Below the pieces are notes generated by a model that had not been told where the DNA came from, did no database searches, and saw nothing but the letters and a program-made list of their open reading frames with translations. Positions 54,201-62,074 of a stretch of 64,000 bases of DNA are shown here, one piece after another (position 1 is the stretch's first letter; the number at the start of each line of letters is the position of its first letter). The stretch is from contig JAWLCW010000009.1 in NCBI GenBank assembly GCA_041686935.1, positions 62,001-126,000 of the forward strand, in the 5' to 3' direction. The translations under genes and the position numbers were made by a program. Source of the stretch: Mariniphaga sp041686935. Its GTDB lineage: Bacteria; Bacteroidota; Bacteroidia; Bacteroidales; Prolixibacteraceae.

Positions 54201-54332
54201 CGGCAAATCACTATTTGTTTCAGAAAAAGCAACTGCAGGGATCAACAGGAATACCCAGAATAAAAGGCAAACAAATAATCCGGGAACTTTTAAACAGAAT
54301 AAATTCCCTTTTAATCTTATTTTTTGTTTCAT
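51222..54332 (-). CDS. SusC/RagA-family TonB-dependent outer-membrane transporter
   Basis: 1036 residues from the ATG at 54332 (the longer frame to 54365 adds polar residues before the signal peptide). A signal peptide to about VAFSETN, a carboxypeptidase-like domain (VRGEVSDQAGEFIPGVNVFEKG), a TonB-box-like LEEVVVTAMG, the plug (INPNDIENITVLKGAAAAALYGQEASNGAIIIT, landmarks VLKGAAAAALYG) and a barrel ending FNISATF. First gene of the second SusCD locus; no sigma factor, anti-sigma or HTCS gene is adjacent, so regulation comes from elsewhere. Confidence 0.95.
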   Translation of the reverse strand: MKQKIRLKGNLFCLKVPGLFVCLLFWVFLLIPAVAFSETNSDLPEKIPVADQDSKIQVRGEVSDQAGEFIPGVNVFEKGTMNGTVTNVDGIFVIEVAPTATLVFSFVGFKTLEIPVNGQTTVYVVLEEDVVGLEEVVVTAMGIRSEKRRLNFSVQSVDAEDLTEGRQVNFVDALQGKIAGIEVSGTGGSPSASSQILIRGISSINPAQNNEPIFILNGMHISGGASKAAEINPNDIENITVLKGAAAAALYGQEASNGAIIITTKSGVAGEIRVEASGTVQVDNAFRVPEIQQMYLRGSYGVYREQSMGGWGPLAPEGTVIYDNPGNFLKSGLYQKYDVSVSGGSERFSSYTSGNYVRHEGVVPSDYLERYGVLFKSKYDVSEKVSVDFMANFVSRNSRGGAGISSAYQWPIDDDITNYKNPDGTIRWLYINTNNRYNSPISPLWSRYEDSSRYDSNRSLLQGSVTWTVIENLNLTGRISYDLTESESKSIVTPRWSLDPGQSPTSEDLDYLGSFFYSDGRSSVVNGGILATYSKNISEKVGVELLGGIDVKSSEGRSAGMGGRQFIVPEFYSINNLADIRRENITMNRSDKNMYGYYGEIKLDYMGIAQFSATGRNDHSSTLPAENRSYFYPSFSTGIIFTELFSLPENIISFGKIRGNWARVGKDAPLYRLSNWYKAMPHPDNGYGVDPTRSSNPHLEPEMTTSWEIGADFRLFGDKTRLDVAWFATAVSNQIVDVRVSPASGNILQTRNEGDIKNEGIEISWDQTMVETRDFRWNMITNFGRSRGTVESLPDQLVEVYHYAGQVSDIRPTAYLHGSTMALSGKDYLRTEDGRIIVDESGRPKINASSSLLIGNREPDFTIGWLNRWHYKSWSLSVMTNFRKGGDVVNGTLRSLMSGGQAKMLEDYRNRQILIDGVVELPDGSYTENTVPVVFDQAFYLNYYAPVGSNFVEDGSLMRIGYATLSYNAGSLAEKIGIKGLNFSVTGRNLLLFTNYSGSDPVVNYTGSSGGTGTFGIDYLGIPNTRSFSFNISATF

Positions 54333-54475
54333 GTAGCATAAGTTTTTGGTGACTGTTTCACTCAAAATGTTTGTCTAAAATTTACCTGAAAAGTTACTTT
54401 CCGGCTTTGTTTTTTATTATTTTGCTGTTGCAATTTAGTAAAATCTGGCCGGAAAAAGAATAAAATCGGTCATGG

Positions 54476-54524
54476 TTTGAGCATAGTTTTTCCGGTTTTT
54501 GGTAAAACATACTGGATTTGAGCA
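54476..54524. promoter_or_regulatory. Direct repeat upstream of the second susC
   Basis: TTTGAGCA at 54476-54483 and again at 54517-54524, 41 bases apart (about four helical turns), lies about 145 bases before the susC ATG. Pattern only; no known regulator is attached. The rest of 54333-54567 shows no gene. Confidence 0.25.
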
Positions 54525-54567
54525 AGAATAGCCAGATAAAAAAAACAGACAAGTAAAACCTCTCATT

Positions 54568-55743
54568 TTACCTGTTTAGCTCAATTGCCGCCAGAATTAC
54601 AGGAGCTACGCCTTTCTGGTCGTTATCTATCTGTTTTTCCGAAATGTAGTATTCATAATCGCCCATACGGTACGGATTTCCACCCAGGCCACAAGCCCCG
54701 CATGTATTGGTAAGCGTTGGGTAACCATCTTCATCCTGAATAACCAGGTTTTCTGTCAAACTGTTGAAAGCATCTTCTGCAATTTTCAGGAATTTTTCAG
54801 GTAGGTATCCGTTTTTGGCTCCCTTGGCAAAAGCATAAATAAACATGGCTGAGCCGGAGGCTTCCACATAATTTCCTTCCCGCCCGCCCATGTCGAGCAC
54901 CTGGTACCACAAACCGGTTTCTTCATCCCGAAATTTCAGCAGGTCTTCGCTTAATTTGTTCAGCAAATCAATAACGCTGCCTCGTTCCGGGTGGTTTTCA
55001 GGAAGGTAATCAAGCACATCCACCAGCGCCATCGTATACCAGCCGGTTGCCCTGCTCCAGAAGTGCTTTGACTGGCCGGTTTCCGGATTGCACCAGAGTT
55101 GTTCACGACTTTCATCCCAGGCGTGGTAGAGCAGTCCGGTATTTTCATCCAGCGTTTTTTCGTAACCCAGTTGAAGCTGGAACGTCACTTCGTCGAACCA
55201 TTTCGGGTCATTAAACATTTGGGCATATTTTGCCAAAAAGGGCGAGGCCATGTACAACCCATCGAGCCACATTTGCCAGGGGTAGCTTTTTTTATGCCAG
55301 AATCCGTTGGCATGAGTGCGCGGGTGTTCTTCCATTTGCCTCACAAGCGTTTGCGCGGCAATTTTGTATTTTTCTTCTCCTGTTTTTTCGTACAAATTCA
55401 GCATGTTCAGTCCCGGTCTCACACGGTCGATGTTGTAATCCGACAGTTTGTATGTGGAAATGGTTCCGTCTTCCTGCACAAAATAATCGATGTAGGCCTG
55501 CGCATAATCTGAATATTTTTTATCGTATTTTTCCAGCTTTTCAATGGCCGAGGCCAGGAAAGCATAGTCGTATTCATACTTTGGTATTTCCCGGTCGTAA
55601 TAAATCAAACTGTCGCTCCGGTGTATTACGGCATCGGAAAATTTTAACGCCCAGGAAAGGTAATCTTCCTTTTCGCTGGTTTTGTTTGGTTGAGAACAAC
55701 CAAAAGTTATTGCAATGATTAGAATTGTAGCGAAGAATTTCAT
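54568..55743 (-). CDS. GH105/GH88-family unsaturated rhamnogalacturonyl hydrolase (lipoprotein)
   Basis: 391 residues with lipobox ITFGCSQP. The alpha/alpha-six-barrel motifs are present: WHKKSYPWQMWLDGLYM with catalytic D161, SRATGWYTMALVDVLDYLP, and VEASGSAMFIYAFAKGA. The family removes the unsaturated uronosyl residue that pectate and rhamnogalacturonan lyases leave at the non-reducing end. It therefore belongs functionally with the plus-strand pectin locus, although it is 16 kb away and next to the second SusCD locus on the minus strand. It is probably transcribed alone. Confidence 0.88.
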   Translation of the reverse strand: MKFFATILIIAITFGCSQPNKTSEKEDYLSWALKFSDAVIHRSDSLIYYDREIPKYEYDYAFLASAIEKLEKYDKKYSDYAQAYIDYFVQEDGTISTYKLSDYNIDRVRPGLNMLNLYEKTGEEKYKIAAQTLVRQMEEHPRTHANGFWHKKSYPWQMWLDGLYMASPFLAKYAQMFNDPKWFDEVTFQLQLGYEKTLDENTGLLYHAWDESREQLWCNPETGQSKHFWSRATGWYTMALVDVLDYLPENHPERGSVIDLLNKLSEDLLKFRDEETGLWYQVLDMGGREGNYVEASGSAMFIYAFAKGAKNGYLPEKFLKIAEDAFNSLTENLVIQDEDGYPTLTNTCGACGLGGNPYRMGDYEYYISEKQIDNDQKGVAPVILAAIELNR

Positions 55744-55830
55744 CTTAACATTTTTATTTGAGGATAAAAATACAAACAGCGGAACAATTTTAGGGGTTTG
55801 GAATTCTCATTTTGCGGGCTATATTTCCAT

Positions 55831-56964
55831 TTACAGATTTTTAGGAATTGCAATGTGAAAAACGGTTCCCTTTTCGGGCGAACTTTCAAACCATACTTTT
55901 CCTTTCATGTATTTTTCGCCTAATAATTTCATACTGTAAGTACCAATTCCGCGTCCTGTACCTTTGGTTGAAAAAGAGCGTTTAAACAGTTGCAATTGAA
56001 CCTTTCTTTCAATAAAGCTATTGTTGTGTACTGAAAATTGCACCCATTTATCATTTACTTTACACGAAAGAGAAACTGTTTCATTGGGGTTTGATGCTTC
56101 AAGCGCATTTTTTACCATATTACCCAAAATTCGTCGTATGATTACTGAATCAGTATAAACGGGTATGTTCGGGGTTTTATCATCAATTTTTATGATTTTA
56201 TTCTCTGCTATTTCATGTTTTGTAAAGAGACTGATTACATCGTTCAATAAAGAAATTGTATCGGTTGATTGAAAAACAGGTTCAAGATCTCCACTTTCGG
56301 CAGCGGCAAGATGTCTCTGGGCTTCAATCTCATCAATCATATTATTTGCAGCCCGGTGAATTGTTTTTGCTATTTTTTTTATGTCTTCAGGCGAAGTAAC
56401 ATCCTGCAGAAGAGACGACAGTCCCGAAATACCTCCGGCACTGTTTAATACATCATGAAAAAACACCCGTTCGAGTGTTTTTCTGCGCTTTTCGTGGCTA
56501 ATATCCTCGATGGCGAAAAACGTATATTCCGAACCATTTGTTTGATAGGGCGTGGCCGTAATACGCATATCCATTGCTTCGTTTGCGCAGTTTGTTATCC
56601 TGCATTCTTTTTTCGATTGTATTCCCATTTGAGATTCCAGAATGGCGCCAACAGCTCCGCAGGTTCGGCAAAATTCCGAAGTTCCGCAACCTTCTTCAAC
56701 CTGACGTGAATGGATACAGTCAACGGCTTCGCCGGGACGTTTGCCAATGATACTGCTCACATCGTCCGTGTTCAGAAATTTCAGAAATAACTTGTTTGCG
56801 TAAACTATCTGACGCTGTGGATTCAAAACCAGCAGCATGGTGGAAACAGCATCTGCAATGCTTTTTAAAACTTCATTGCCATTGAATAAGAGTACATCTT
56901 TTTCAATTTGTTCAGGAGCAGCACGTTCTGCTGGTGCAAAAAAAGTTTTCAGATTTTCCGGCAT
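55831..56964 (-). CDS. Cysteine-rich PAS sensor histidine kinase
   Basis: 377 residues, soluble. A PAS domain (about 30-155) contains C83, C93, C99, C102, C121 and C126 with GCGTSEFCRTCGAV at its centre, a spacing suited to a metal or redox centre. The histidine is H170 in VFFHDVLNSAGG, a variant H-box; the HATPase has the N-box NMVKNALEAS and GRGIGTYSMKLLGE. No membrane segment and no receiver, so it signals from the cytoplasm to a separate regulator that is not recognised nearby. It is a single gene with its own promoter. Confidence 0.85.
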   Translation of the reverse strand: MPENLKTFFAPAERAAPEQIEKDVLLFNGNEVLKSIADAVSTMLLVLNPQRQIVYANKLFLKFLNTDDVSSIIGKRPGEAVDCIHSRQVEEGCGTSEFCRTCGAVGAILESQMGIQSKKECRITNCANEAMDMRITATPYQTNGSEYTFFAIEDISHEKRRKTLERVFFHDVLNSAGGISGLSSLLQDVTSPEDIKKIAKTIHRAANNMIDEIEAQRHLAAAESGDLEPVFQSTDTISLLNDVISLFTKHEIAENKIIKIDDKTPNIPVYTDSVIIRRILGNMVKNALEASNPNETVSLSCKVNDKWVQFSVHNNSFIERKVQLQLFKRSFSTKGTGRGIGTYSMKLLGEKYMKGKVWFESSPEKGTVFHIAIPKNL

Positions 56965-56989
56965 AATTTAATGGCTGTTTTAAAAAACC

Positions 56990-57020
56990 GAAATATAAGT
57001 TTGATTTTGTATTTGACAAA
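56990..57020 (-). promoter_or_regulatory. Promoter of the PAS histidine kinase gene
   Basis: On the minus strand: TTTG (57017-57020), 19-base spacer, TATATTTC (56990-56997), one base off TAnnTTTG, about 25 bases before the ATG. Confidence 0.5.
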
Positions 57021-57122
57021 ATTTTTATTAATAAAGTGCCTCTATGTTATTTGAAAGCTAAATTTTTCAATCAGATAAGAAATTAAATTGAATGCTCTAA
57101 TTTTGAACCTTTTTGAAAAAAA

Positions 57123-58565
57123 TCACAGGGGATGATTTTCAAGATAACCTTCCGGTTCAAAAACAAAAACCGCATAGTTTGTCAGAAAAATAAACTTATT
57201 GTCAGGCGATAAATTAATTTCCTTGCCTCTTGGTAATCCAATAACTCTCCATTGTCTGATAATTTCACCATTTGTATTCATGGCGGCAAATGAAAATCCT
57301 TTCGTATCAGTAACATATAACAGAATGTTTCCGTTTTCCATTACCCTGTAATCCTGCACTACGGGAAATACGGCATCCCATCTCGTTATAATATCGGGAA
57401 ATATTTCCCATAAAACTTCTCCATCCGGTTTAGTTTTAATCAGATGCGGAATAAAATCACCGCCTCCGCTTCCCCTTACATAACCATGAGTTGAACCTAC
57501 CAGTAAATAATTTCCATCTGCCAGTATTTCAATACCACAAACCAAATCATTGCTGTTAAATTGATTTGGAAATATTTTTTCTTTTAGAAAATTTCCTTCG
57601 TTGTCAAGTTGAAGCAGCCAGTAAAAATCCCTCCAATCACCATTGGTATAACTTGTTGCTGTGCCTAAAATGAGTATTTCGTTTTTTGGAGTAATGGTAA
57701 CATAATCAGGTCTGTTGTTTTTATTGTTGCCTTCTTTTTTGTTCCAAACCAGATTTCCCTGCCCCGATATGTTCATTACCACATATTTTACACCGTAAGC
57801 GGGCGAGTAACCTGTTACAAGAAAATCTCCCGTACTTGTTTCGGTAACCGAAGATATGAACTCAATATTCAGGCTTTTCGGACATAAAAAGGTCCAGATA
57901 ACATTTCCGCTGGCATCAAGTTTATGAAGCGTATTGGTCCAGCCCACAATAAAGTTGCCGTCTGAGCATTGCAATGAATTCATTTTTACCTGAAAATCCC
58001 ATTGAAATTCCTTTTGCCATTCCACTTCAAATTCAGCATTCAGTTTAGCCACAAAGTTGTATTTTTCATTTATTTTTAATTCCAAAGGAGTTCCAATGCC
58101 ACAAATCAAAAATCCACCATCGGCAGTTGCATTTGAAGCATATATATCATGAAGTTCGTATCCAAGGTCTATCGGATAATAATTTATAATAAAGGATTTT
58201 AGCGTTTTTACAACCACCGTTTGTTTTTGAAAGTTATAGCGGGAATCGTGTGCAAAAACTGAAATGGAATAGGTTGATTCAGAGTGAAGATTTGAAATAG
58301 TGCACCAGGTTTCGTTAATGTCATAAAAAATTACAGAATCGTTAACGGCCACATCATAAACTACTTTTTCATTTTCAGAATTAGCCGGGGCGATCCAGTT
58401 AATTTTCACTGAAGTATCGGTAATTTTTTCCACATTGACTTCAAATTCTCCTGGTGAAAAATTCTCAATTGGTTTGGGCTCTTCTGATATAAAAACTTCT
58501 TTTGTACATCCTGAAAACAGGATAAGCAGAAAAAGATAGTATGTTGCTTTAATCAGGGTCTTCAT
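57123..58565 (-). CDS. Lipoprotein with fibronectin-III module and propeller-like repeats
   Basis: 480 residues. A lipobox (LILFSGCTKEVF) is followed by a fibronectin-III module (about 40-120: VNVEKITDTSVKINWIAP) and repeated strands of the kind GGFLICGIGTPLE, NFIVGWTNTLHKLDASGNVIW, NEILILGTATS, NYLLVGSTHG, which suggest a seven-bladed propeller. No enzyme motif. I start at 58565; the longer frame would run into the upstream gene, whose stop is two bases away. It forms a pair with that gene. Confidence 0.75.
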   Translation of the reverse strand: MKTLIKATYYLFLLILFSGCTKEVFISEEPKPIENFSPGEFEVNVEKITDTSVKINWIAPANSENEKVVYDVAVNDSVIFYDINETWCTISNLHSESTYSISVFAHDSRYNFQKQTVVVKTLKSFIINYYPIDLGYELHDIYASNATADGGFLICGIGTPLELKINEKYNFVAKLNAEFEVEWQKEFQWDFQVKMNSLQCSDGNFIVGWTNTLHKLDASGNVIWTFLCPKSLNIEFISSVTETSTGDFLVTGYSPAYGVKYVVMNISGQGNLVWNKKEGNNKNNRPDYVTITPKNEILILGTATSYTNGDWRDFYWLLQLDNEGNFLKEKIFPNQFNSNDLVCGIEILADGNYLLVGSTHGYVRGSGGGDFIPHLIKTKPDGEVLWEIFPDIITRWDAVFPVVQDYRVMENGNILLYVTDTKGFSFAAMNTNGEIIRQWRVIGLPRGKEINLSPDNKFIFLTNYAVFVFEPEGYLENHPL

Positions 58566-58567
58566 AT

Positions 58568-60172
58568 TTACGGGGTGAATTGGTAAATAATCGGGTCGTC
58601 CCAATAATAGTAATGGTGAATCACATACCCCAGGCCTGTAATTATCTTATTTTGCCAGGAAGTGGCAATACCAAAACTGGTATAATGGGGTAGAAACGCT
58701 CTTAATTTCCATTTGTTCTCCGTAAAGGAATATTGCCAGCAATCCTTTAATCCGAAATTTCCGTAATTGCTGTAAGAACCTCCAATCAAAAACAGATCGT
58801 TTTGAAATGCAACCAGATTGGCATTAAATCGCTGAGGTCCCGGGAATTTAGAAATTTCTGTCCATTTATCTTCCGATGGATCATATTCCCATAACTCGTT
58901 TGGAAATTCAAAAATATAGCCTTTACCATTTAATTTGACTGTACGATTGGAATGGTTTAAATACAACTGGTTTACCGGCGTGTTTTTTAACTGGTTCCAT
59001 TCGCCGGATTCCAAATTGTATGACCAAAATTCATGAACAAAATCATCTCCGTTTGATGCTGTTCCTCCGCCAACAAATATTTGGTTATCTGCATTAAAGG
59101 CAAAAACGGACCATTTTCCGGTTCCGGGATAACCGGTTACTTTTTCCCATCTGTCTTCATTTTGAAAATATTTCCAGATTTCCAGTTTTCGTTCCGGATT
59201 TTGCAGCAGTATATAGCCGGTATTATTATAATTTAACTCGAAAGGCATTATTTTACAGTAATACAAATCGGCATCTGGCCAGGGAAAATCATTTTTTTGC
59301 TGCCAGGTTCCGGTTTCAAGATTTAAACACCAAACCGGAGAATTGAGGATACTTGCGGAATAAAAACTACCTCCGATTACATAAAGATTATTTTCCAGTT
59401 TAAACCATGCGTAATCTCCTCTTTTTTCACCCGGAAAAGTTTCGTTGAACAGTTGCCAGTTTCCTGTTAATACTTTCAGTCGTTTTTCTGCTTTGTATTC
59501 AAAACCATCTACATAAATGAATAATTCATATTCACCGGGGGCAATACCGGCAGGTAACGAGGCAAATCCGCCTGAGCGGGTTATTCCATCCGCAACCCAA
59601 AAGTTCGATAAGTCAATTTCATGTTCCAGATTAATGGTTTTATTCAGTTTTACTTCAACCTTACTTGTACATGGATTTAAATAATCAACCATGATTGGAA
59701 TCCTGTCTTCAGGGTTTAAGTGTATTGCAATACCCGGTTCAATGTTTCTGTAAATTGGTTCCGGTTCATCAATAAAAAAATGAAAATTGTTTTTTAACGA
59801 TCGGAAAACAACGGGTTCGCTTTCAAAAGTGTACTTATCGGTTTTAATTTTTCCTGTTATTTTGTAATCATGATTACGGGGAATATTAATGAGAATTTTA
59901 TGTGTCTGAACCGGTTGTTCATTGGTTTCAATGGTTCCTTTGAGAAGTTCTTTTTCAGGAATGGTTAAATTCTGCAATTCAATAAATGCCTCTTGAATAT
60001 TTTGTCGTTCTCCGGTATTTATTTCTATCTCAATCTCCAGTTCTGACCATACCGGTTCTTTGACCGAAACAACAGAAATAGAAGGAGATTCAAGAAAAAT
60101 TTCTTTTTCCGTGCATGCAAAAATGAGAAAAAGTAAAATCCAGATCAGAAAAGAAACTGGTTTCAGATTCAT
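58568..60172 (-). CDS. Kelch-repeat lipoprotein
   Basis: 534 residues. The lipoprotein signal ends FLIFACTEKEIF. Residues about 35-240 are two beta-sandwich modules (HLNPEDRIPIMVDYLN); residues about 240-530 are Kelch repeats (NLYVIGGSFYS, QIFVGGGTAS, DLFLIGGSYSN with WSYNLESGEWNQL-type tryptophans). The N-terminus (CTEKEIFLESP) is similar to that of the next gene (CTKEVFISEEP), so the two may be diverged duplicates or parts of one surface complex. Upstream Met codons at 60193 and 60268 add only polar residues. Confidence 0.78.
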   Translation of the reverse strand: MNLKPVSFLIWILLFLIFACTEKEIFLESPSISVVSVKEPVWSELEIEIEINTGERQNIQEAFIELQNLTIPEKELLKGTIETNEQPVQTHKILINIPRNHDYKITGKIKTDKYTFESEPVVFRSLKNNFHFFIDEPEPIYRNIEPGIAIHLNPEDRIPIMVDYLNPCTSKVEVKLNKTINLEHEIDLSNFWVADGITRSGGFASLPAGIAPGEYELFIYVDGFEYKAEKRLKVLTGNWQLFNETFPGEKRGDYAWFKLENNLYVIGGSFYSASILNSPVWCLNLETGTWQQKNDFPWPDADLYYCKIMPFELNYNNTGYILLQNPERKLEIWKYFQNEDRWEKVTGYPGTGKWSVFAFNADNQIFVGGGTASNGDDFVHEFWSYNLESGEWNQLKNTPVNQLYLNHSNRTVKLNGKGYIFEFPNELWEYDPSEDKWTEISKFPGPQRFNANLVAFQNDLFLIGGSYSNYGNFGLKDCWQYSFTENKWKLRAFLPHYTSFGIATSWQNKIITGLGYVIHHYYYWDDPIIYQFTP

Positions 60173-60253
60173 TGAATAGTTGAAGTCCGGCATGTTTCTG
60201 TGAAGTTGATTTGAGTAATTTCGGTTTAAGTATATTTTTTTGTCAAAAATAAA

Positions 60254-60279
60254 AAAAGCCCTGCACATGCAGAGCTTTT
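60254..60279 (-). terminator. Terminator of the pnt operon
   Basis: AAAAGCCCTGCA and TGCAGAGCTTTT pair around a two-base loop; on the minus strand the stem is followed by a run of T (60248-60253). It lies 24 bases after the pntB stop. Confidence 0.85.
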
Positions 60280-60302
60280 GTATCGTTTATTTTTTTTCCT
60301 TT

Positions 60303-61742
60303 TTACATGGTTTTTATTTCAGTAACCAGTTTCTGAATCGAACTTTTTGCATCGCCAAACAACATTCGGGTTTTGTCGTTAAAGAAAAGTTCGTTTTCAA
60401 TGCCGGCGTAACCTTTTCCCATACCGCGTTTCATTATGATAATGTTTTTGGCCAGATGGGCATCGATAATCGGCATGCCGTAAATGGGGCTTCCCGGATC
60501 GTTGTAGGCAGCCGGGTTTACCACGTCGTTGGCGCCAACCACAATGGCTACATCCACGTTGGGCATATCCGGGTTGATGTCGTCCATCTCCACCAGTTTT
60601 TCATAAGGCACATCGGCCTCGGCCAAAAGCACATTCATGTGCCCCGGCATACGGCCTGCCACCGGGTGAATGGCATATTTTACTTCCACACCTTTTCCTT
60701 CGAGCAGTTCATCCAGTTCCTGTGCGATGTGCTGTGCCTGGGCAACAGCCAAACCGTAACCGGGAATAATTACTATTCTCTGCGAATAACTAAGTAAAAC
60801 GGCAGCATCACTTAAGTTTATTTCCTTAATTGTTCCCTGTTCTCCTCCGATAGCCGACGGGCCACCTCCAAATGCACCAACAATTACATTAATAAGCGAC
60901 CGGTTCATGGCCTTACACATCAGAAGGGTAAGAATCATACCCGCTGCACCGACCAGAATACCTCCAAGTATCATTGCCTGGTTGTTGTAAATAAACCCGG
61001 CCATGGCGGCTGCAATCCCTGTAAATGAGTTCAGTAAAGAGATAACAACCGGCATATCGGCGCCTCCAATGGGCATAACAAACATAACACCGTAAACCAG
61101 CGAAAGTCCAAACAAGGCATAAATAGCCCAAATCATTTCGGTGGGTGGGTTAGGGGAGACTACAATAAAAGCTCCGAGACCAAGCGTTAAAACCATTAAC
61201 ACCAGGTTGAGGTAGGTCATAAACGGTTTCATGATATCCCCAACACGTCCGTCAAGTTTGCCGAAAGCAATTAAACTGCCGCTGAATGCAATTGCACCTA
61301 TTATTAATCCCAAAACCGTCACTAAAATGGATCCGACATCGCCTGCTACGGCGGCCGGGTATTCAAGTAATGCAACCAGCATAGAAGCGCCGCCACCTGT
61401 AGCATTGTACAATGATACCAATTGCGGCATTGCTGTCATTTTAACTTTCCTGGCCACCATCCAGCCAATAGCTGCACCAACTCCTATGGCTGCCAGAATG
61501 ATCCAAATATTGGTTATTGAAATACCTTTTCCTTCGCCGTCTTTATGCAGCAGCAATGTAGTAATCATGGCCAGAGCCATTCCACCAAATGCCCAGAGGT
61601 TTCCACGGCGGGCAGATTCGGGATGTGAAAGCATTTTCAGGCCAACAACAAATAAAAGTGCGGCAACCAGGTAACTCAGTTCGAGCAACGTGTCGCCTAC
61701 TGTAAATCCGGTTATATTGGTCAATATTATTCCTTTATCCAT
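60303..61742 (-). CDS. pntB: NAD(P) transhydrogenase subunit beta
   Basis: 479 residues. The N-terminal half has about eight membrane helices (proton channel); the C-terminal part is domain III, the NADP-binding region (RIVIIPGYGLAVAQAQH, AIHPVAGRMPGHMNVLLAEA, VVGANDVVNPA). It couples proton flow to hydride transfer between NADH and NADP. Overall length is normal. Last gene of pntA1-pntA2-pntB, six bases after pntA2. Confidence 0.95.
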   Translation of the reverse strand: MDKGIILTNITGFTVGDTLLELSYLVAALLFVVGLKMLSHPESARRGNLWAFGGMALAMITTLLLHKDGEGKGISITNIWIILAAIGVGAAIGWMVARKVKMTAMPQLVSLYNATGGGASMLVALLEYPAAVAGDVGSILVTVLGLIIGAIAFSGSLIAFGKLDGRVGDIMKPFMTYLNLVLMVLTLGLGAFIVVSPNPPTEMIWAIYALFGLSLVYGVMFVMPIGGADMPVVISLLNSFTGIAAAMAGFIYNNQAMILGGILVGAAGMILTLLMCKAMNRSLINVIVGAFGGGPSAIGGEQGTIKEINLSDAAVLLSYSQRIVIIPGYGLAVAQAQHIAQELDELLEGKGVEVKYAIHPVAGRMPGHMNVLLAEADVPYEKLVEMDDINPDMPNVDVAIVVGANDVVNPAAYNDPGSPIYGMPIIDAHLAKNIIIMKRGMGKGYAGIENELFFNDKTRMLFGDAKSSIQKLVTEIKTM

Positions 61743-61748
61743 GATTTC

Positions 61749-62063
61749 CTACTTTTTTTTCTTTTTAAACATTTCAAGCATCCTGTCGGTAACGGCAAAA
61801 CCGCCCACTACGTTAAGTGTTCCAAAAATGAGTGCAAGAATACCCAGCACCAAATCAAGCGAAAACGAAGAGAGGTCGGCATGGCCCACAAGGATGATAC
61901 CCCCGATAATAATTACACCGCTAATGGCATTGGCTCCCGACATAAGCGGGGTATGCAGTACGGCAGGTACATTGGAAATCACTTCAATACCCAGAAAAAT
62001 GGATAAAGCGATAATAAAAATGGCTTCTTTGTATTCAAAAAAATACTGTAATACTTGTTCCAT
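61749..62063 (-). CDS. NAD(P) transhydrogenase subunit alpha, part 2 (membrane)
   Basis: 104 residues with three to four membrane helices (IFIIALSIFLGIEVISNVPAVLHTPLMSGANAIS; HTPLMSGANAISG is the signature). In bacteria with a split alpha subunit this piece carries the membrane part and is encoded between the NAD-binding part and PntB, as here. Confidence 0.92.
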   Translation of the reverse strand: MEQVLQYFFEYKEAIFIIALSIFLGIEVISNVPAVLHTPLMSGANAISGVIIIGGIILVGHADLSSFSLDLVLGILALIFGTLNVVGGFAVTDRMLEMFKKKKK

Positions 62064-62074
62064 ATCCTGTTTTT

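Noticed and set aside
54333..54567. Small gene or leader peptide before the second susC
   Set aside because: I translated the minus-strand frames there and found only short polar peptides without coding character.
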